Shown here piece by piece: positions 42,711 to 50,383 of a DNA stretch of 64,000 nucleotides. A program made the position numbers and the translations under genes. The DNA comes from Streptomyces sp. TLI_235. GTDB lineage: Bacteria; Actinomycetota; Actinomycetes; Streptomycetales; Streptomycetaceae. A model generated the notes under the pieces. It searched no databases, had not been told where the DNA came from, and worked only from the letters and a program-made list of their open reading frames with translations. The DNA is taken from the NCBI GenBank assembly GCA_002300355.1, contig NSGV01000002.1:310001-374000 (forward strand). The letters are read 5' to 3'. The stretch's first letter is position 1. Each line of letters begins with the position of its first letter.

Positions 42711-44315
42711 ATGTCCACATCCGGACAGTTCGCCGTCGGGTCGATCCCGTCCCGTTCGACCGTCGCCGTGCTCGGCGCGGGAGGGGTCGGCGGCCTGCTC
42801 GCCGCGCTGCTCTCCCGCGCCGGGCACCGCGTCGTCTGCATCGCCCGCGAGGAGACGGCGGGAGCGCTGCGCCGGGACGGAATCCTGGTCCGCAGCAGGC
42901 AGTTCGGCTCCTTCACGGCGGCGGTCGAGGCCGACACCGAACTGCGCGAGCCGGTCGACCTGTGCGTGGTCGCGGTCAAGAGCACCGCGCTCGACGCCGC
43001 CCTCGACCGCGTCCCGGCGGCGGCGCTCGGCCACGGGGCCGTGCTGCCGCTGCTCAACGGTGTCGAGCACACGGAGACGCTGCGGGCGCGCTACGGGCGG
43101 GACCGCGTGGTCCCGGCCGTGGTCCGGGTCGAGTCGACCCGGACCGCGCCGGGCACCGTCGAGCACGGCAGCCCCTTCACCGAGATCGACCTGGCGGGCC
43201 CCGAGGAGCGGCTCGCCCCGCTCGCCGAGCTGCTCGGCGGCGCCGGCGTGGCCACCCGTGTCCTGCCCGACGAGAACGCCGTGCTGTGGGGCAAGTTGGC
43301 CTTCCTCGCCCCCTTCGCGCTGCTCACCACCCGCCACCGGCTGCCCGTCGGCGTCGTCCGGTCCGAGCGGCGGGAGGAGTTGACCGCCCTCGTCGCGGAG
43401 ACGGTGGCGGTCGGCCGGGCCTGCGGCGGGCGGGCGGAGGTCGACGAGGTCCTCGGCCGCTACGACGCCTTCCCGGCCGACAGCCGGTCGTCCATGCAGC
43501 GCGACGCGGAGGCGGGTCGTCCGTTGGAGCTGGACGCCATCGGCGGCGCGGTGCTGCGCGCAGCCGAGCGGCACGGCGTCGAGGTGCCGCTGACGCGCCG
43601 GCTGGTGGCCGAACTCGGCACGGATCCGGGCGCTTCGACCGGGGCGGCGGACCGAGGCCGGGACCGGGACCGGGTGCGGCGCAGCTACGACACCGTCGCC
43701 GAGGAGTACCGCAGGCGGATCGGCGGCGAGCTTGCGTACAAGCCGCTGGACCGGGCGCTGCTCGCCGCGCTGGTGGAGGAGGCCGGTGCCGGCGCGGCGG
43801 TCGCCGACCTGGGGTGCGGCCCGGGCCATGTGACGGCCTGGCTGGCGGGCCGGGGCGTCGCCGCGGTCGGCATCGACCTCTCCCCCGGCATGGTCGCCGC
43901 CGCCCGGCGGGAGCATCCCCGGTCGGAGTTCCGCGAGGGCGACCTGCGGCATCTTCCGGCCGCGGACGGGGAGTTCGCCGCGGCCGTGGCGCTCTACTCG
44001 GTCATCCACCTGGAACCGTCCGAACTGCGCGGCGCGTTCGAGGAGATGCGGCGTGTGCTGAGGCCGTCCGGGCAGCTTCTCGTCGCTTTCCACCTCGGCG
44101 AGGAGGTGCGGCACCTGACCGAGTGGTGGGGCCACGAGGTCGACGTCGACTTCCACTTCTACGCCGTGGGGACGGTCGTCGAGGCCCTGCGGGAGGCCGG
44201 CTTCACCGTCGAGGCGCAGGTGGAGCGGACGAGCCACCCGCAGGAGGCGCCGACCCGGCGCGGCTATCTGCTGGCCCGCCGCACCCCGCCCGAGGAGGAC
44301 TCGGTGACCGGCTGA
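42711..44315 (+). CDS. Fusion of ketopantoate-reductase-like and SAM methyltransferase domains
   Basis: A 534-residue two-domain enzyme. Residues about 15-300 are a PanE/ApbA-type reductase: dinucleotide loop LGAGGVGGLLAALL (21-34), LCVVAVKSTALDAAL, LLNGVEHTETLRAR, VLWGKLAFLAP (conserved Lys195) and SSMQRDAEAGRPLELDAIGG. A short charged linker (about 305-325) follows. Residues 325-525 form a class I SAM methyltransferase: RRSYDTVAEEYRRRIG, VADLGCGPGHVTAWLAGRG (motif I, 364-373), GIDLSPGMVAAARREHP, ALYSVIHLEPSELRGAFEEM and LRPSGQLLVAFHLGEEV. The methyltransferase closely resembles the stand-alone gene at 63176-63844. ATG 42711; a weak GAGAGGA upstream. Substrate unknown. Confidence 0.88.
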   Translation: MSTSGQFAVGSIPSRSTVAVLGAGGVGGLLAALLSRAGHRVVCIAREETAGALRRDGILVRSRQFGSFTAAVEADTELREPVDLCVVAVKSTALDAALDRVPAAALGHGAVLPLLNGVEHTETLRARYGRDRVVPAVVRVESTRTAPGTVEHGSPFTEIDLAGPEERLAPLAELLGGAGVATRVLPDENAVLWGKLAFLAPFALLTTRHRLPVGVVRSERREELTALVAETVAVGRACGGRAEVDEVLGRYDAFPADSRSSMQRDAEAGRPLELDAIGGAVLRAAERHGVEVPLTRRLVAELGTDPGASTGAADRGRDRDRVRRSYDTVAEEYRRRIGGELAYKPLDRALLAALVEEAGAGAAVADLGCGPGHVTAWLAGRGVAAVGIDLSPGMVAAARREHPRSEFREGDLRHLPAADGEFAAAVALYSVIHLEPSELRGAFEEMRRVLRPSGQLLVAFHLGEEVRHLTEWWGHEVDVDFHFYAVGTVVEALREAGFTVEAQVERTSHPQEAPTRRGYLLARRTPPEEDSVTG

Positions 44316-44328
44316 CCGCCGGCCCGCC

Positions 44329-44346
44329 CGGCCCGGTCACGGGCCG
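44329..44346. terminator. Short hairpin between convergent genes
   Basis: CGGCCCG and CGGGCCG form a 7-bp stem with a 4-nt loop, overlapping the last codons of the convergent DUF305-like gene. A weak bidirectional terminator. Confidence 0.5.
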
Positions 44347-44909
44347 AGGCGGGCCAGTTCGGCGGCGCGGGCGCGACGGAGGTCCGCGGCGAGCCGGCGG
44401 GCCGCGGGTGCGCCGCCGGCGGCGGACTCGGAGTCGGCGAGGCGGACGGACTGGTCGAGGTACTCGCGCAGGTGCTGGACGGCGAGGCGGTCGAAGTCCG
44501 TTCCGCCGGCCCGTTCGGCCTCGGCGTACTCGGTGGCGGTGGTGAAACCGGGCATGTCGTGGCCGGTGTGCGGATTGTCGCCGGTGACGCCGCCGAGCCG
44601 GGTCAGCTCGTGCAGGCGGGCGAGTTCGCCGCGGTGGCTGCCGGCGATCTCCGCGGCCAGCGCCCGCAGTTCGGGGGCGGTGGCCCGGTTCGCGGTCAGC
44701 TCGGCCAGCCGGATGTTCTGTTCGGTCATCGGGGCCAGCAGTTGCAGCCAGGCCGCGTCGGTCGGGTTGAACGGCGCCGCGGACGGTGCCGGAGCGGAGG
44801 CCGCGGTGGAGGCCGCCACGGGGGGCCGCTCGGACGGCCCGGCGACCGCCGCGAGTGCACCGCAGAGCGCGAGCGCGGCGACGGCCGCGCCGGCGAAGGC
44901 TCGTCTCAT
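44337..44909 (-). CDS. DUF4142/DUF305-like exported protein
   Basis: A 190-residue exported protein, helical throughout. The N-terminal hydrophobic signal (MRRAFAGAAVAALALCG) is followed by a Ser/Ala/Pro linker and two helical hairpins: AAWLQLLAPMTEQNIRLAEL, AAEIAGSHRGELARLHELTR, then NPHTGHDMPGFTTATE and FDRLAVQHLREYLDQSVRLA. This ferritin-like pattern fits the DUF4142/DUF305 group, though the HH motif of typical DUF305 members is reduced to one His here. A Cys in the signal (ALCG) could be a lipobox. ATG behind AGGAGG. Next gene downstream of the frameshifted DUF1996 gene by 72 bp. Function unknown. Confidence 0.78.
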   Translation of the reverse strand: MRRAFAGAAVAALALCGALAAVAGPSERPPVAASTAASAPAPSAAPFNPTDAAWLQLLAPMTEQNIRLAELTANRATAPELRALAAEIAGSHRGELARLHELTRLGGVTGDNPHTGHDMPGFTTATEYAEAERAGGTDFDRLAVQHLREYLDQSVRLADSESAAGGAPAARRLAADLRRARAAELARLGP

Positions 44910-44980
44910 CGGTTCCTCCTGGAGGGGGTGGTGCGGCGCGGACGGGCCGTCCGCGCCGCACACCTGGATCCGGTCGGTCG

Positions 44981-46283
44981 TCAGGCGGTGCCGTTGGCAC
45001 CGCACTTCACGATCGGGTCGATGCAGTCGCGGACCCGGCGGGCCATCTCGGCCGCCGGCCAGACGTTGAAGAAGTCGCCGTGCATGGTGTAGCCGGGGCC
45101 GGAGGCCAGCCGCAGCCGGGCGGGGTCGCCAGTCACCGGGTAGCGCAGCACCTGGCGGAGCTTGGGCACCGGGATCGGATGGCCGGCCGGGCAGGCGCCG
45201 TCGACCGGGTAGGACATGTGGCTCTTGTGGTCGGCCGAGTCGAGGTCCTTGCCGTTCCAGCACTGAGGGAAGTCCAGGTAGGACTCCAGCATCGAGCCGG
45301 CCGGGCAGTCGACGAAGTCGTGCGAGGGGTTGACCTCACCCGCGTGCAGGCAGGACCAGCGGGCGATGCTGTTGTCGTTCGGTCCGGTGGCCTTGGCGTT
45401 GCCGGCGACGATCCGCAGGCCGCGCGGCAGGGGCTGGGTCTGCGCGATGACGTCGTCGCGGACGCCCTCGCCGAGGTAGTAGAAGGTGGTTCCGGTGGGC
45501 TCCACGGGGACGTTGTCGCTGTACAGCGTCGGCACCCAGTAGGAGGAGGTGTCGACGGTGGGGTTGCAGGTGCCGCCGGACCGTTCCAGGCGGCCGAGGT
45601 CGGAGTTGGCGTCGGTGGCCGCGTTGCCGAAGAAGCTGTGCATGTGGGAGGCGCCGGGCAGGCCCGGGAAGACGATCGGGTCGTCGGGCAGGCGGTGGCT
45701 GAACGGGCAGTCGGCGAGGAACTCGGCGACCCGCAAGGCGCCCGGCGGCACGCCCTGGGTGCCGACCGTGCCGTAGACCTGGAACTCCCAGAGCGAGATG
45801 CCCCAGACGGTCGCCCGGGCGGTGGGCCAGGATCCGGACGTAGCGGCCGGTCGCGGAGAGGTCGAGGGTCTGGCGGCCGCCGCTGGAGCCGGTGACCTGG
45901 CGGACGGTCAGCCAGTCCGTGCCGTTGGCGGAGACCTGTACCTGGTAGGCGTTGGCGTAGGCCGCCTCCCAGCCGAGGACGATGCGGTCGATCGCGGCGT
46001 TCCCGCCGAGGTCGCCCCGGATCCACTGGTTGTCGGCGGCTGCGCTGGACCAGCGGGTGCCGTCGTTGCCGTCGACGGCGAGCGAGGCCGGGTAGGCGGC
46101 GTTCTCCACCGAGGAGGCGGTGACCGGGCGGCCCTGCGAGATCGGCTGGTCGACGGCCTGGGCCGGGCCGGAGGCGCCGGTCAGCACCGCGCCCGCGGTG
46201 AGGACGGCGGCGGCCAGGGCGACCAGCCGGCGGCGCCAGAGCGAGCGTCGGCGGGTGTGCGGGCGGGGTCGCGACCGCAGCAC
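44981..46283 (-). pseudogene. Secreted CBM32 (F5/8 type C) plus DUF1996 protein, frameshifted
   Basis: Two frames together give one secreted protein of about 433 residues. The upstream frame (GTG 46281-46283) has a twin-arginine-like signal (RRRSLWRRRLVALAAAVL) and a discoidin-type carbohydrate-binding domain (PVTASSVENAAYPASLAVDG, RWSSAAADNQWIRGDLG, RQTLDLSATGRYVRI). The downstream frame finishes it (TARATVWGISLWEFQVYG) and continues into DUF1996 (PIVFPGLPGASHMHSFFGN, SSYWVPTLY, PKLRQVLRYPV). One extra C in the minus-strand run at 45824-45826 breaks the frame; removing it restores the consensus. Either a natural inactivation or a sequencing error. A LacI-type operator lies upstream. Confidence 0.8.
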
Positions 46284-46364
46284 GATGGGACTCAGGGCTC
46301 TCCAATCGGGTGGGGGTCGGAGCGTGAGCGCACGGTGCCGGGTGGGGCGGCGAGCGACACCGCA

Positions 46365-46382
46365 TGAGAGAGCGCTCTCTCA
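46365..46382 (-). promoter_or_regulatory. LacI-family-type operator (perfect 18-bp palindrome)
   Basis: TGAGAGAGCGCTCTCTCA is a perfect palindrome with the GAGCGCTC core of streptomycete LacI-type sugar regulators (CebR-like sites). It sits about 80 bp before the CBM32-DUF1996 gene, implying carbohydrate-dependent control. The regulator gene is not in the window. Confidence 0.72.
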
Positions 46383-46475
46383 CGGAAGATAGGAGCGCCC
46401 ATGGGGTGTGTCAAGGCGTTCTGAGGGTGCTCCGCCAACGGATCGACGGAAGGCACAGGCGGGACCGACGCCCCG

Positions 46476-46493
46476 TCAGAGAGCGCTCACCGA
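46476..46493 (-). promoter_or_regulatory. Second, imperfect LacI-type site
   Basis: TCAGAGAGCGCTCACCGA keeps the AGAGCGCTC core and lies 111 bp from the perfect operator, a spacing that would allow looping. Weaker match. Confidence 0.45.
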
Positions 46494-46544
46494 CGCCTGA
46501 TGCGAGAAACGGCTCCTCGTTCCGAGCCTTCGGCCGCCCCTCGG

Positions 46545-47117
46545 TCAGCGGGGCCGCAGGCCGTCGAAGACGACCTCGAACATCCGCTCCCGAGCCGCCG
46601 GGTCGCCGGCGAGCTGTTCCATCGTCGCGCCGATGCCGACCAGCAGCGCGATCAGGTCCGGCTGCCCGAGATCCGGGCGGACCGCCCCGGCCCGCTGCGC
46701 CCCGTCCAGCACCTCGGCGAGCTGCACCTGGATCGCCGCACTCGACTCCCGCAGGGCCTCGTGGACGTCCACCCCCACCGCGGTGAGCGCCCGGGTGAAC
46801 TCGTTCTTGCCCGTGGACTGCTCGACCACCAGGCGGAAGCAGCCGAAGAACGCCTCGCCGGGCGGCGCCGTGGCGGCGATCCCGACCAACCCGGTCTTGA
46901 TCGTGTCGAGTCGGCGCACCATCACCGCTTCGAGCAGCGCCTCCTTGGTCGGGAAGTGCCGGAAGAGCGTTCCGACCCCGACCCCGGCAGTCCGGGCGAT
47001 CTCCTCGGTCGGCACGCCGAGGCCGCGCGCGGTGAACACCTCCGTGGCGACGTCCAGCAGCCTGGCGCGGTTGCGGGCCGCGTCCGCCCGCAACGGGCGC
47101 TCCTGAGCGCCGCTCAT
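46545..47117 (-). CDS. TetR family transcriptional regulator
   Basis: A 190-residue regulator. The HTH region reads RPLRADAARNRARLLDVATE, GLGVPTEEIARTAGVGVGTL and FRHFPTKEALLEAVM, close to the consensus; the C-terminal domain ends with LLVGIGATMEQLAG and MFEVVFDGLRPR, like the SACE_7040-type TetR_C. ATG 47115-47117 (MSGAQERP) directly follows GGGAGG; an upstream in-frame start at 47195 adds Arg-rich sequence and is unlikely. Divergent from a SnoaL-like gene, with two near-identical operators between them. Confidence 0.92.
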   Translation of the reverse strand: MSGAQERPLRADAARNRARLLDVATEVFTARGLGVPTEEIARTAGVGVGTLFRHFPTKEALLEAVMVRRLDTIKTGLVGIAATAPPGEAFFGCFRLVVEQSTGKNEFTRALTAVGVDVHEALRESSAAIQVQLAEVLDGAQRAGAVRPDLGQPDLIALLVGIGATMEQLAGDPAARERMFEVVFDGLRPR

Positions 47118-47196
47118 CCTCCCACCCCTTCTCGAACCCTTCCTGCCGCGACAGGTTCTTGCCGCGGCAGCGCGGCACCGGACGGCACTGGACAAC

Positions 47197-47240
47197 CGGA
47201 GTCGGTAGTCCGTATCGTCGAAAGCGGATTCGCTAGTCCG
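47197..47240. promoter_or_regulatory. Tandem operators between TetR and SnoaL-like genes
   Basis: Two 16-bp sites, CGGA-N8-TCCG, at 47197-47212 and 47225-47240, start 28 bp apart; aligned over 21 bp they share 16 bases (TAGTCCG in both). Each is quasi-palindromic. Their place between the divergent TetR (start 47117) and SnoaL-like (start 47273) genes supports autoregulation and target control by this TetR. Confidence 0.68.
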
Positions 47241-47272
47241 ATTCTAGCAACGCATTCCGCTGGGGGTTGATC

Positions 47273-47713
47273 ATGTCCGAGACACTGCCGCCGCGCGAGG
47301 TCTTCCGCAAGCTGCTCGACGGGATCGGCGCGGGCCGCTTCGCCGACCTGGCCGAGCTCTATGCCGAGGATGCCGTGGTGGAGACCGTCTTCGAGCCCGT
47401 CGGGCCGCGCCGGTTCGAGGGGCGGGCCGCGCTCAGGGAGCGGTTCGCGGCGGTCGCCGAGCACAGCCCGGTGGAACTGACGCCGGAGAACGTGGTGATC
47501 CGGGAGACCGACGACCCGGAGGTGATCGTCGCGGAGTTCGACTACCGGGTGCACCACCGGGTGACCGGACGCACCTTCGAGTCCGCCAACATCCAGGTGC
47601 TGCGGGTCCGCGACGGTCTGATCGTCACCAGCCGGGACTTCCACGACCACCTGGCCCTGATCGTGGCCGGCGGCCAGCTGCCGCAGCTGGTGGAGGCGTT
47701 GGAGCACAGCTGA
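47273..47713 (+). CDS. SnoaL/NTF2-like domain protein
   Basis: A 146-residue cone-shaped alpha+beta barrel protein. It has the pattern LLDGIGAGRFADLAELYAED, AVVETVFEPVGPRRFEGRAA, LRERFAAV and VIVAEFDYRVHHRVTGRTFE, then VRDGLIVTSRDFHDHLAL. SnoaL-like folds include small isomerases, cyclases and ligand-binding proteins; no catalytic residue can be assigned safely. ATG 47273 follows TGGGGGTT. Divergent target of the adjacent TetR regulator, hence probably an enzyme acting on, or a resistance factor for, the TetR ligand. Confidence 0.85.
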   Translation: MSETLPPREVFRKLLDGIGAGRFADLAELYAEDAVVETVFEPVGPRRFEGRAALRERFAAVAEHSPVELTPENVVIRETDDPEVIVAEFDYRVHHRVTGRTFESANIQVLRVRDGLIVTSRDFHDHLALIVAGGQLPQLVEALEHS

Positions 47714-47852
47714 GTCCTCGCCCGAGCCCCCCGGTGCGGGTGCCGCCGGAAAACCCTGCTCCCCCCGGCCCGTACGGCCGTTACCATCGGCGCCGCACCC
47801 GATCACGGCGGGCCGGCCACCGCCGACCGCGGCGGTTCACACGGAGGACCCG

Positions 47853-48827
47853 ATGACGCAGGCACCCGAGCGGCGGGCCGACCACCCCGAGCGGCTGGCG
47901 GCCGGCCAGCCCTTCCGGCAGTGGAAGACCTGGCGGATCCCCGGCACCCGGCTGACCCTCACCGGCTACTCCCGGGCGAACGACAAGACCTTCTTCCATG
48001 TCCCCGAGCTGCGATGCAGCCTCGACGCCGGGCTCTGCGAGGGACGGCAGGTGGACACCGTCTTCCTGACCCACACCCACGCCGACCACGCCAAGGACCT
48101 CGACTTCCTCGCCGCCAAGGCCTCCGGGGTGGACATCCACCTGCCGGCCGCGGCCGTGCCGTACGTCGAGTCGTTCCTGCGCGCCTCCGCCGAGCTGAAC
48201 CACGGCCCTACGTTCGACCCCGCGCTGGCCCGGCACCGGCTGCACGGGGTGCGGGACGGCGAGGAGTTCGCCTTCGGGCGCGGCGGCCACCGGGTGCGGG
48301 TGGTGGAGTGCGAGCACAAGGTGCCGTGCGTCGGCTACGCGTTCTCCGAGGTCCGGCGCACGCTCGCGCCGGAGTACGAGGAGTTGCGGCGCTCGCTGCT
48401 CGCCGAGGGGCGCGGCGCCGAGTTCGGACGGATCGTGGCGCAGCGGCGCCGGGAGGGGGCGGAGGTCGAACGGGAGGTCCGCCGGCCGCTGTTCGCCTAC
48501 CTCGGCGACACGCATGTGAACGTCTTCGAGCGGAACCCGTGGCTGTTCGAGTACCCGGTGGTGATCACCGAGTGCACCTACCTCGACGACGCGGAGCTGG
48601 CGCGGGCGGACCGGGTGGGCCACACGGTGTGGAGCCGGCTGCGGCCGGTGGTGGAGGCGCACCCGGAGACGCTGTTCGTGCTGATCCACTTCAGCCTGCG
48701 CCACTCCGACCGGGAGGTGCTGGAGTTCTTCCGGTCGGAGTGGGCCCGCTCGGGCCGGCTCGACAACGTCCTGCTGTGGGCGCACCCGGAGAGCAGCCTG
48801 CCGGAGCAGCACCAGAGCGCGGGCTGA
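47853..48827 (+). CDS. Metallo-beta-lactamase fold hydrolase (RNase Z-like)
   Basis: A 324-residue cytosolic MBL-fold protein. The zinc motif HTHADHAKDLDFL matches HxHxDH of the RNase Z/ElaC group; further ligands lie in VECEHKVPCVGYAF, FAYLGDTHVNVF (Asp) and LIHFSLRHSDREV (His). RNase Z cuts tRNA 3' trailers, but other family members act on nucleotides or phosphodiesters, and the sequence lacks a clear flexible arm, so tRNA processing is not certain. ATG 47853 has ACGGAGGACC at ideal distance. Single gene converging on the dioxygenase gene. Confidence 0.85.
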   Translation: MTQAPERRADHPERLAAGQPFRQWKTWRIPGTRLTLTGYSRANDKTFFHVPELRCSLDAGLCEGRQVDTVFLTHTHADHAKDLDFLAAKASGVDIHLPAAAVPYVESFLRASAELNHGPTFDPALARHRLHGVRDGEEFAFGRGGHRVRVVECEHKVPCVGYAFSEVRRTLAPEYEELRRSLLAEGRGAEFGRIVAQRRREGAEVEREVRRPLFAYLGDTHVNVFERNPWLFEYPVVITECTYLDDAELARADRVGHTVWSRLRPVVEAHPETLFVLIHFSLRHSDREVLEFFRSEWARSGRLDNVLLWAHPESSLPEQHQSAG

Positions 48828-48853
48828 CCGGCCACCTGCAACGTCGGGCGCTG

Positions 48854-49729
48854 CTACCGGCCGTCCTTGTCGGGGTCGGCGGCGAGGGTGATGACGCCGA
48901 GGTGGCCGTCGCCGTCCTCGGTGATCTTCAGCCGCATGGCGGGCTCGTAGATGCTGTCGCCGTCGTTGAAGGTGTCGCGGCCGGTGTGCGCCGCATAGGG
49001 CTGCTTGCCGAGGACGGCCGAGTTGAGGCTCTCGTCCATCATCAGCTGGGTGGTGAGGGTCCGTTCGTCGTTCACGTGGACCATGGCGTGGATGTGCACG
49101 GTGCGGCCGGAGTACCAGCCGGGCCAGATGGTGGTGAACGAGACGATGCCGTTCTTGTCGGTGACCTGGGCGCCGCGCAGGTAGCGCTTGTCGTCCTGCG
49201 GGACGAGGTCGCCCTGCCCGCCGCCGGAGCCGCCGCCGGGTGCCCCCGGCCCGCCCGACGGGGGTGTCCCGCCGGGCGCGCCGCCGGGAGCTCCGCCGCC
49301 GCCCGTGGAGAGTGCCTCGGCGCCGGAGTAGTGGCCGGCCGCGTCGCAGTGCCAGATCTCCACCACCGCGTCGGGCAGGGCCTGGCAGCTCTCGCTGTCC
49401 TGGACGCGGATCGCCAGCCTCAGCCGGGAGCCCTCGCGGTCCTCCCGGATGTCGGAGCGCACCTTGTCGGCGTCGAAGTAGTACGGCCCCTGCGTGGTCG
49501 AGGGCGAGAGGGTGCAGGTGTTGGCGCCGGCGAAGAGTCCGCTCAGGTCGGCGGTGCCGGTGGCCTGCGGCGAGACGGTGACGCTCGCGCCGTCGGAGGC
49601 GGTGGCCGTGGTGGTGCTGCCGCCGCCCCGGCCGCAGGCGGCGAGCAGTGCGCCGAGCCCGATGCTGCCGAGGCCGGCCAGGGCGGTCCGCCGGCTGACC
49701 CGCCGACCCTCGTCGTGATCGTGTTCCAT
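48854..49729 (-). CDS. Exported intradiol ring-cleavage dioxygenase-like lipoprotein
   Basis: A 291-residue protein. The N-terminus has a Tat-type SRRTALAG signal and a lipobox LLAAC, so it is a surface lipoprotein. The catalytic fold shows GPYYFDADKVRSDI (first Tyr ligand region), AVVEIWHCDAAGHYSG, YLRGAQVTD (second Tyr), WPGWYSGRTVHIHAMVH (HxH iron ligands) and ITLAADPDKDGR at the end. A Gly/Pro-rich insertion (about 145-175: GGGGAPGGAPGGTPP and similar) splits the domain. Such exported members are common in streptomycetes and their substrates (catechols from plant matter or pigments) are unknown. Not an aromatic degradation cluster. Confidence 0.88.
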   Translation of the reverse strand: MEHDHDEGRRVSRRTALAGLGSIGLGALLAACGRGGGSTTTATASDGASVTVSPQATGTADLSGLFAGANTCTLSPSTTQGPYYFDADKVRSDIREDREGSRLRLAIRVQDSESCQALPDAVVEIWHCDAAGHYSGAEALSTGGGGAPGGAPGGTPPSGGPGAPGGGSGGGQGDLVPQDDKRYLRGAQVTDKNGIVSFTTIWPGWYSGRTVHIHAMVHVNDERTLTTQLMMDESLNSAVLGKQPYAAHTGRDTFNDGDSIYEPAMRLKITEDGDGHLGVITLAADPDKDGR

Positions 49730-49829
49730 GCCGTCGATCCTGGGCTGCGCGGATGAGACCGGGCTGTGGACACACTCGACGGGCCATGAGAAGCCCGTTG
49801 TCCCCCGCCCACCCGGCCGGCGGCGGCGG

Positions 49830-50321
49830 TCAGCCCACAGGCCGGGCGTCCGGCCGCACCGTCCGGCCCGCCGCCGCGGCGGCGCGCACCTGCGCCAGCT
49901 GCTCCGGGGTGAAGCCGCGCTTCAGGATCGGGGTGAAGAGCCTCGGTGCGTGGAACAGCAGGACGAAGTCCGCGGTCTCGACGACCCGGACGGCCCACCA
50001 GGCGATCTCCGTGGTGTGGCCCGGCCGTCGGACGGTCACCCCGGCCTCGGTCACGGTGACCTCGGTGGGGCCGGACGGGACCGGCGTCTGCTGCCGGGCG
50101 GCCAACCGCGTTCCCCAGGTGAGGTGGGCCAGCAGGAACAGGCCGACGAGGAACGACCAGCCGCCGGGCAGCGTGTCCCCGCCGGCCAGGATCCACAGCG
50201 GGCCGCCCGACAGCAGCACGGCGCTCAGCACCCAGGCCTTCCGCCTCGGCGCCGCCAGGGCCTGTTGGAAGGCCCGCACGCGTTCCTGCGGTGTGGGCTC
50301 GTAGCTGGCCGTGATCTGCAT
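49830..50321 (-). CDS. Two-helix membrane protein with YcxB-like C-terminal domain
   Basis: A 163-residue membrane protein. Two membrane segments (AWVLSAVLLSGGPLWILAG and WSFLVGLFLLAHLTWGTRLA, about 30-75) are followed by a soluble PH-like domain (EVTVTEAGVTVRRPGHTTEI, WWAVRVVETADFVLLFHAP, ILKRGFTPEQLAQVRAAAAA) of the YcxB type. ATG 50319-50321. Function unknown. It sits just downstream of the GH114 gene in the same direction and might be the last member of the exopolysaccharide operon, though nothing ties it to that role. Confidence 0.82.
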   Translation of the reverse strand: MQITASYEPTPQERVRAFQQALAAPRRKAWVLSAVLLSGGPLWILAGGDTLPGGWSFLVGLFLLAHLTWGTRLAARQQTPVPSGPTEVTVTEAGVTVRRPGHTTEIAWWAVRVVETADFVLLFHAPRLFTPILKRGFTPEQLAQVRAAAAAGRTVRPDARPVG

Positions 50322-50383
50322 GGTGCTCCGTTCGCAAGGGACGGATCATCATGGCGCAGGCGCCGTCGGCTGTGAAGGGCAGG

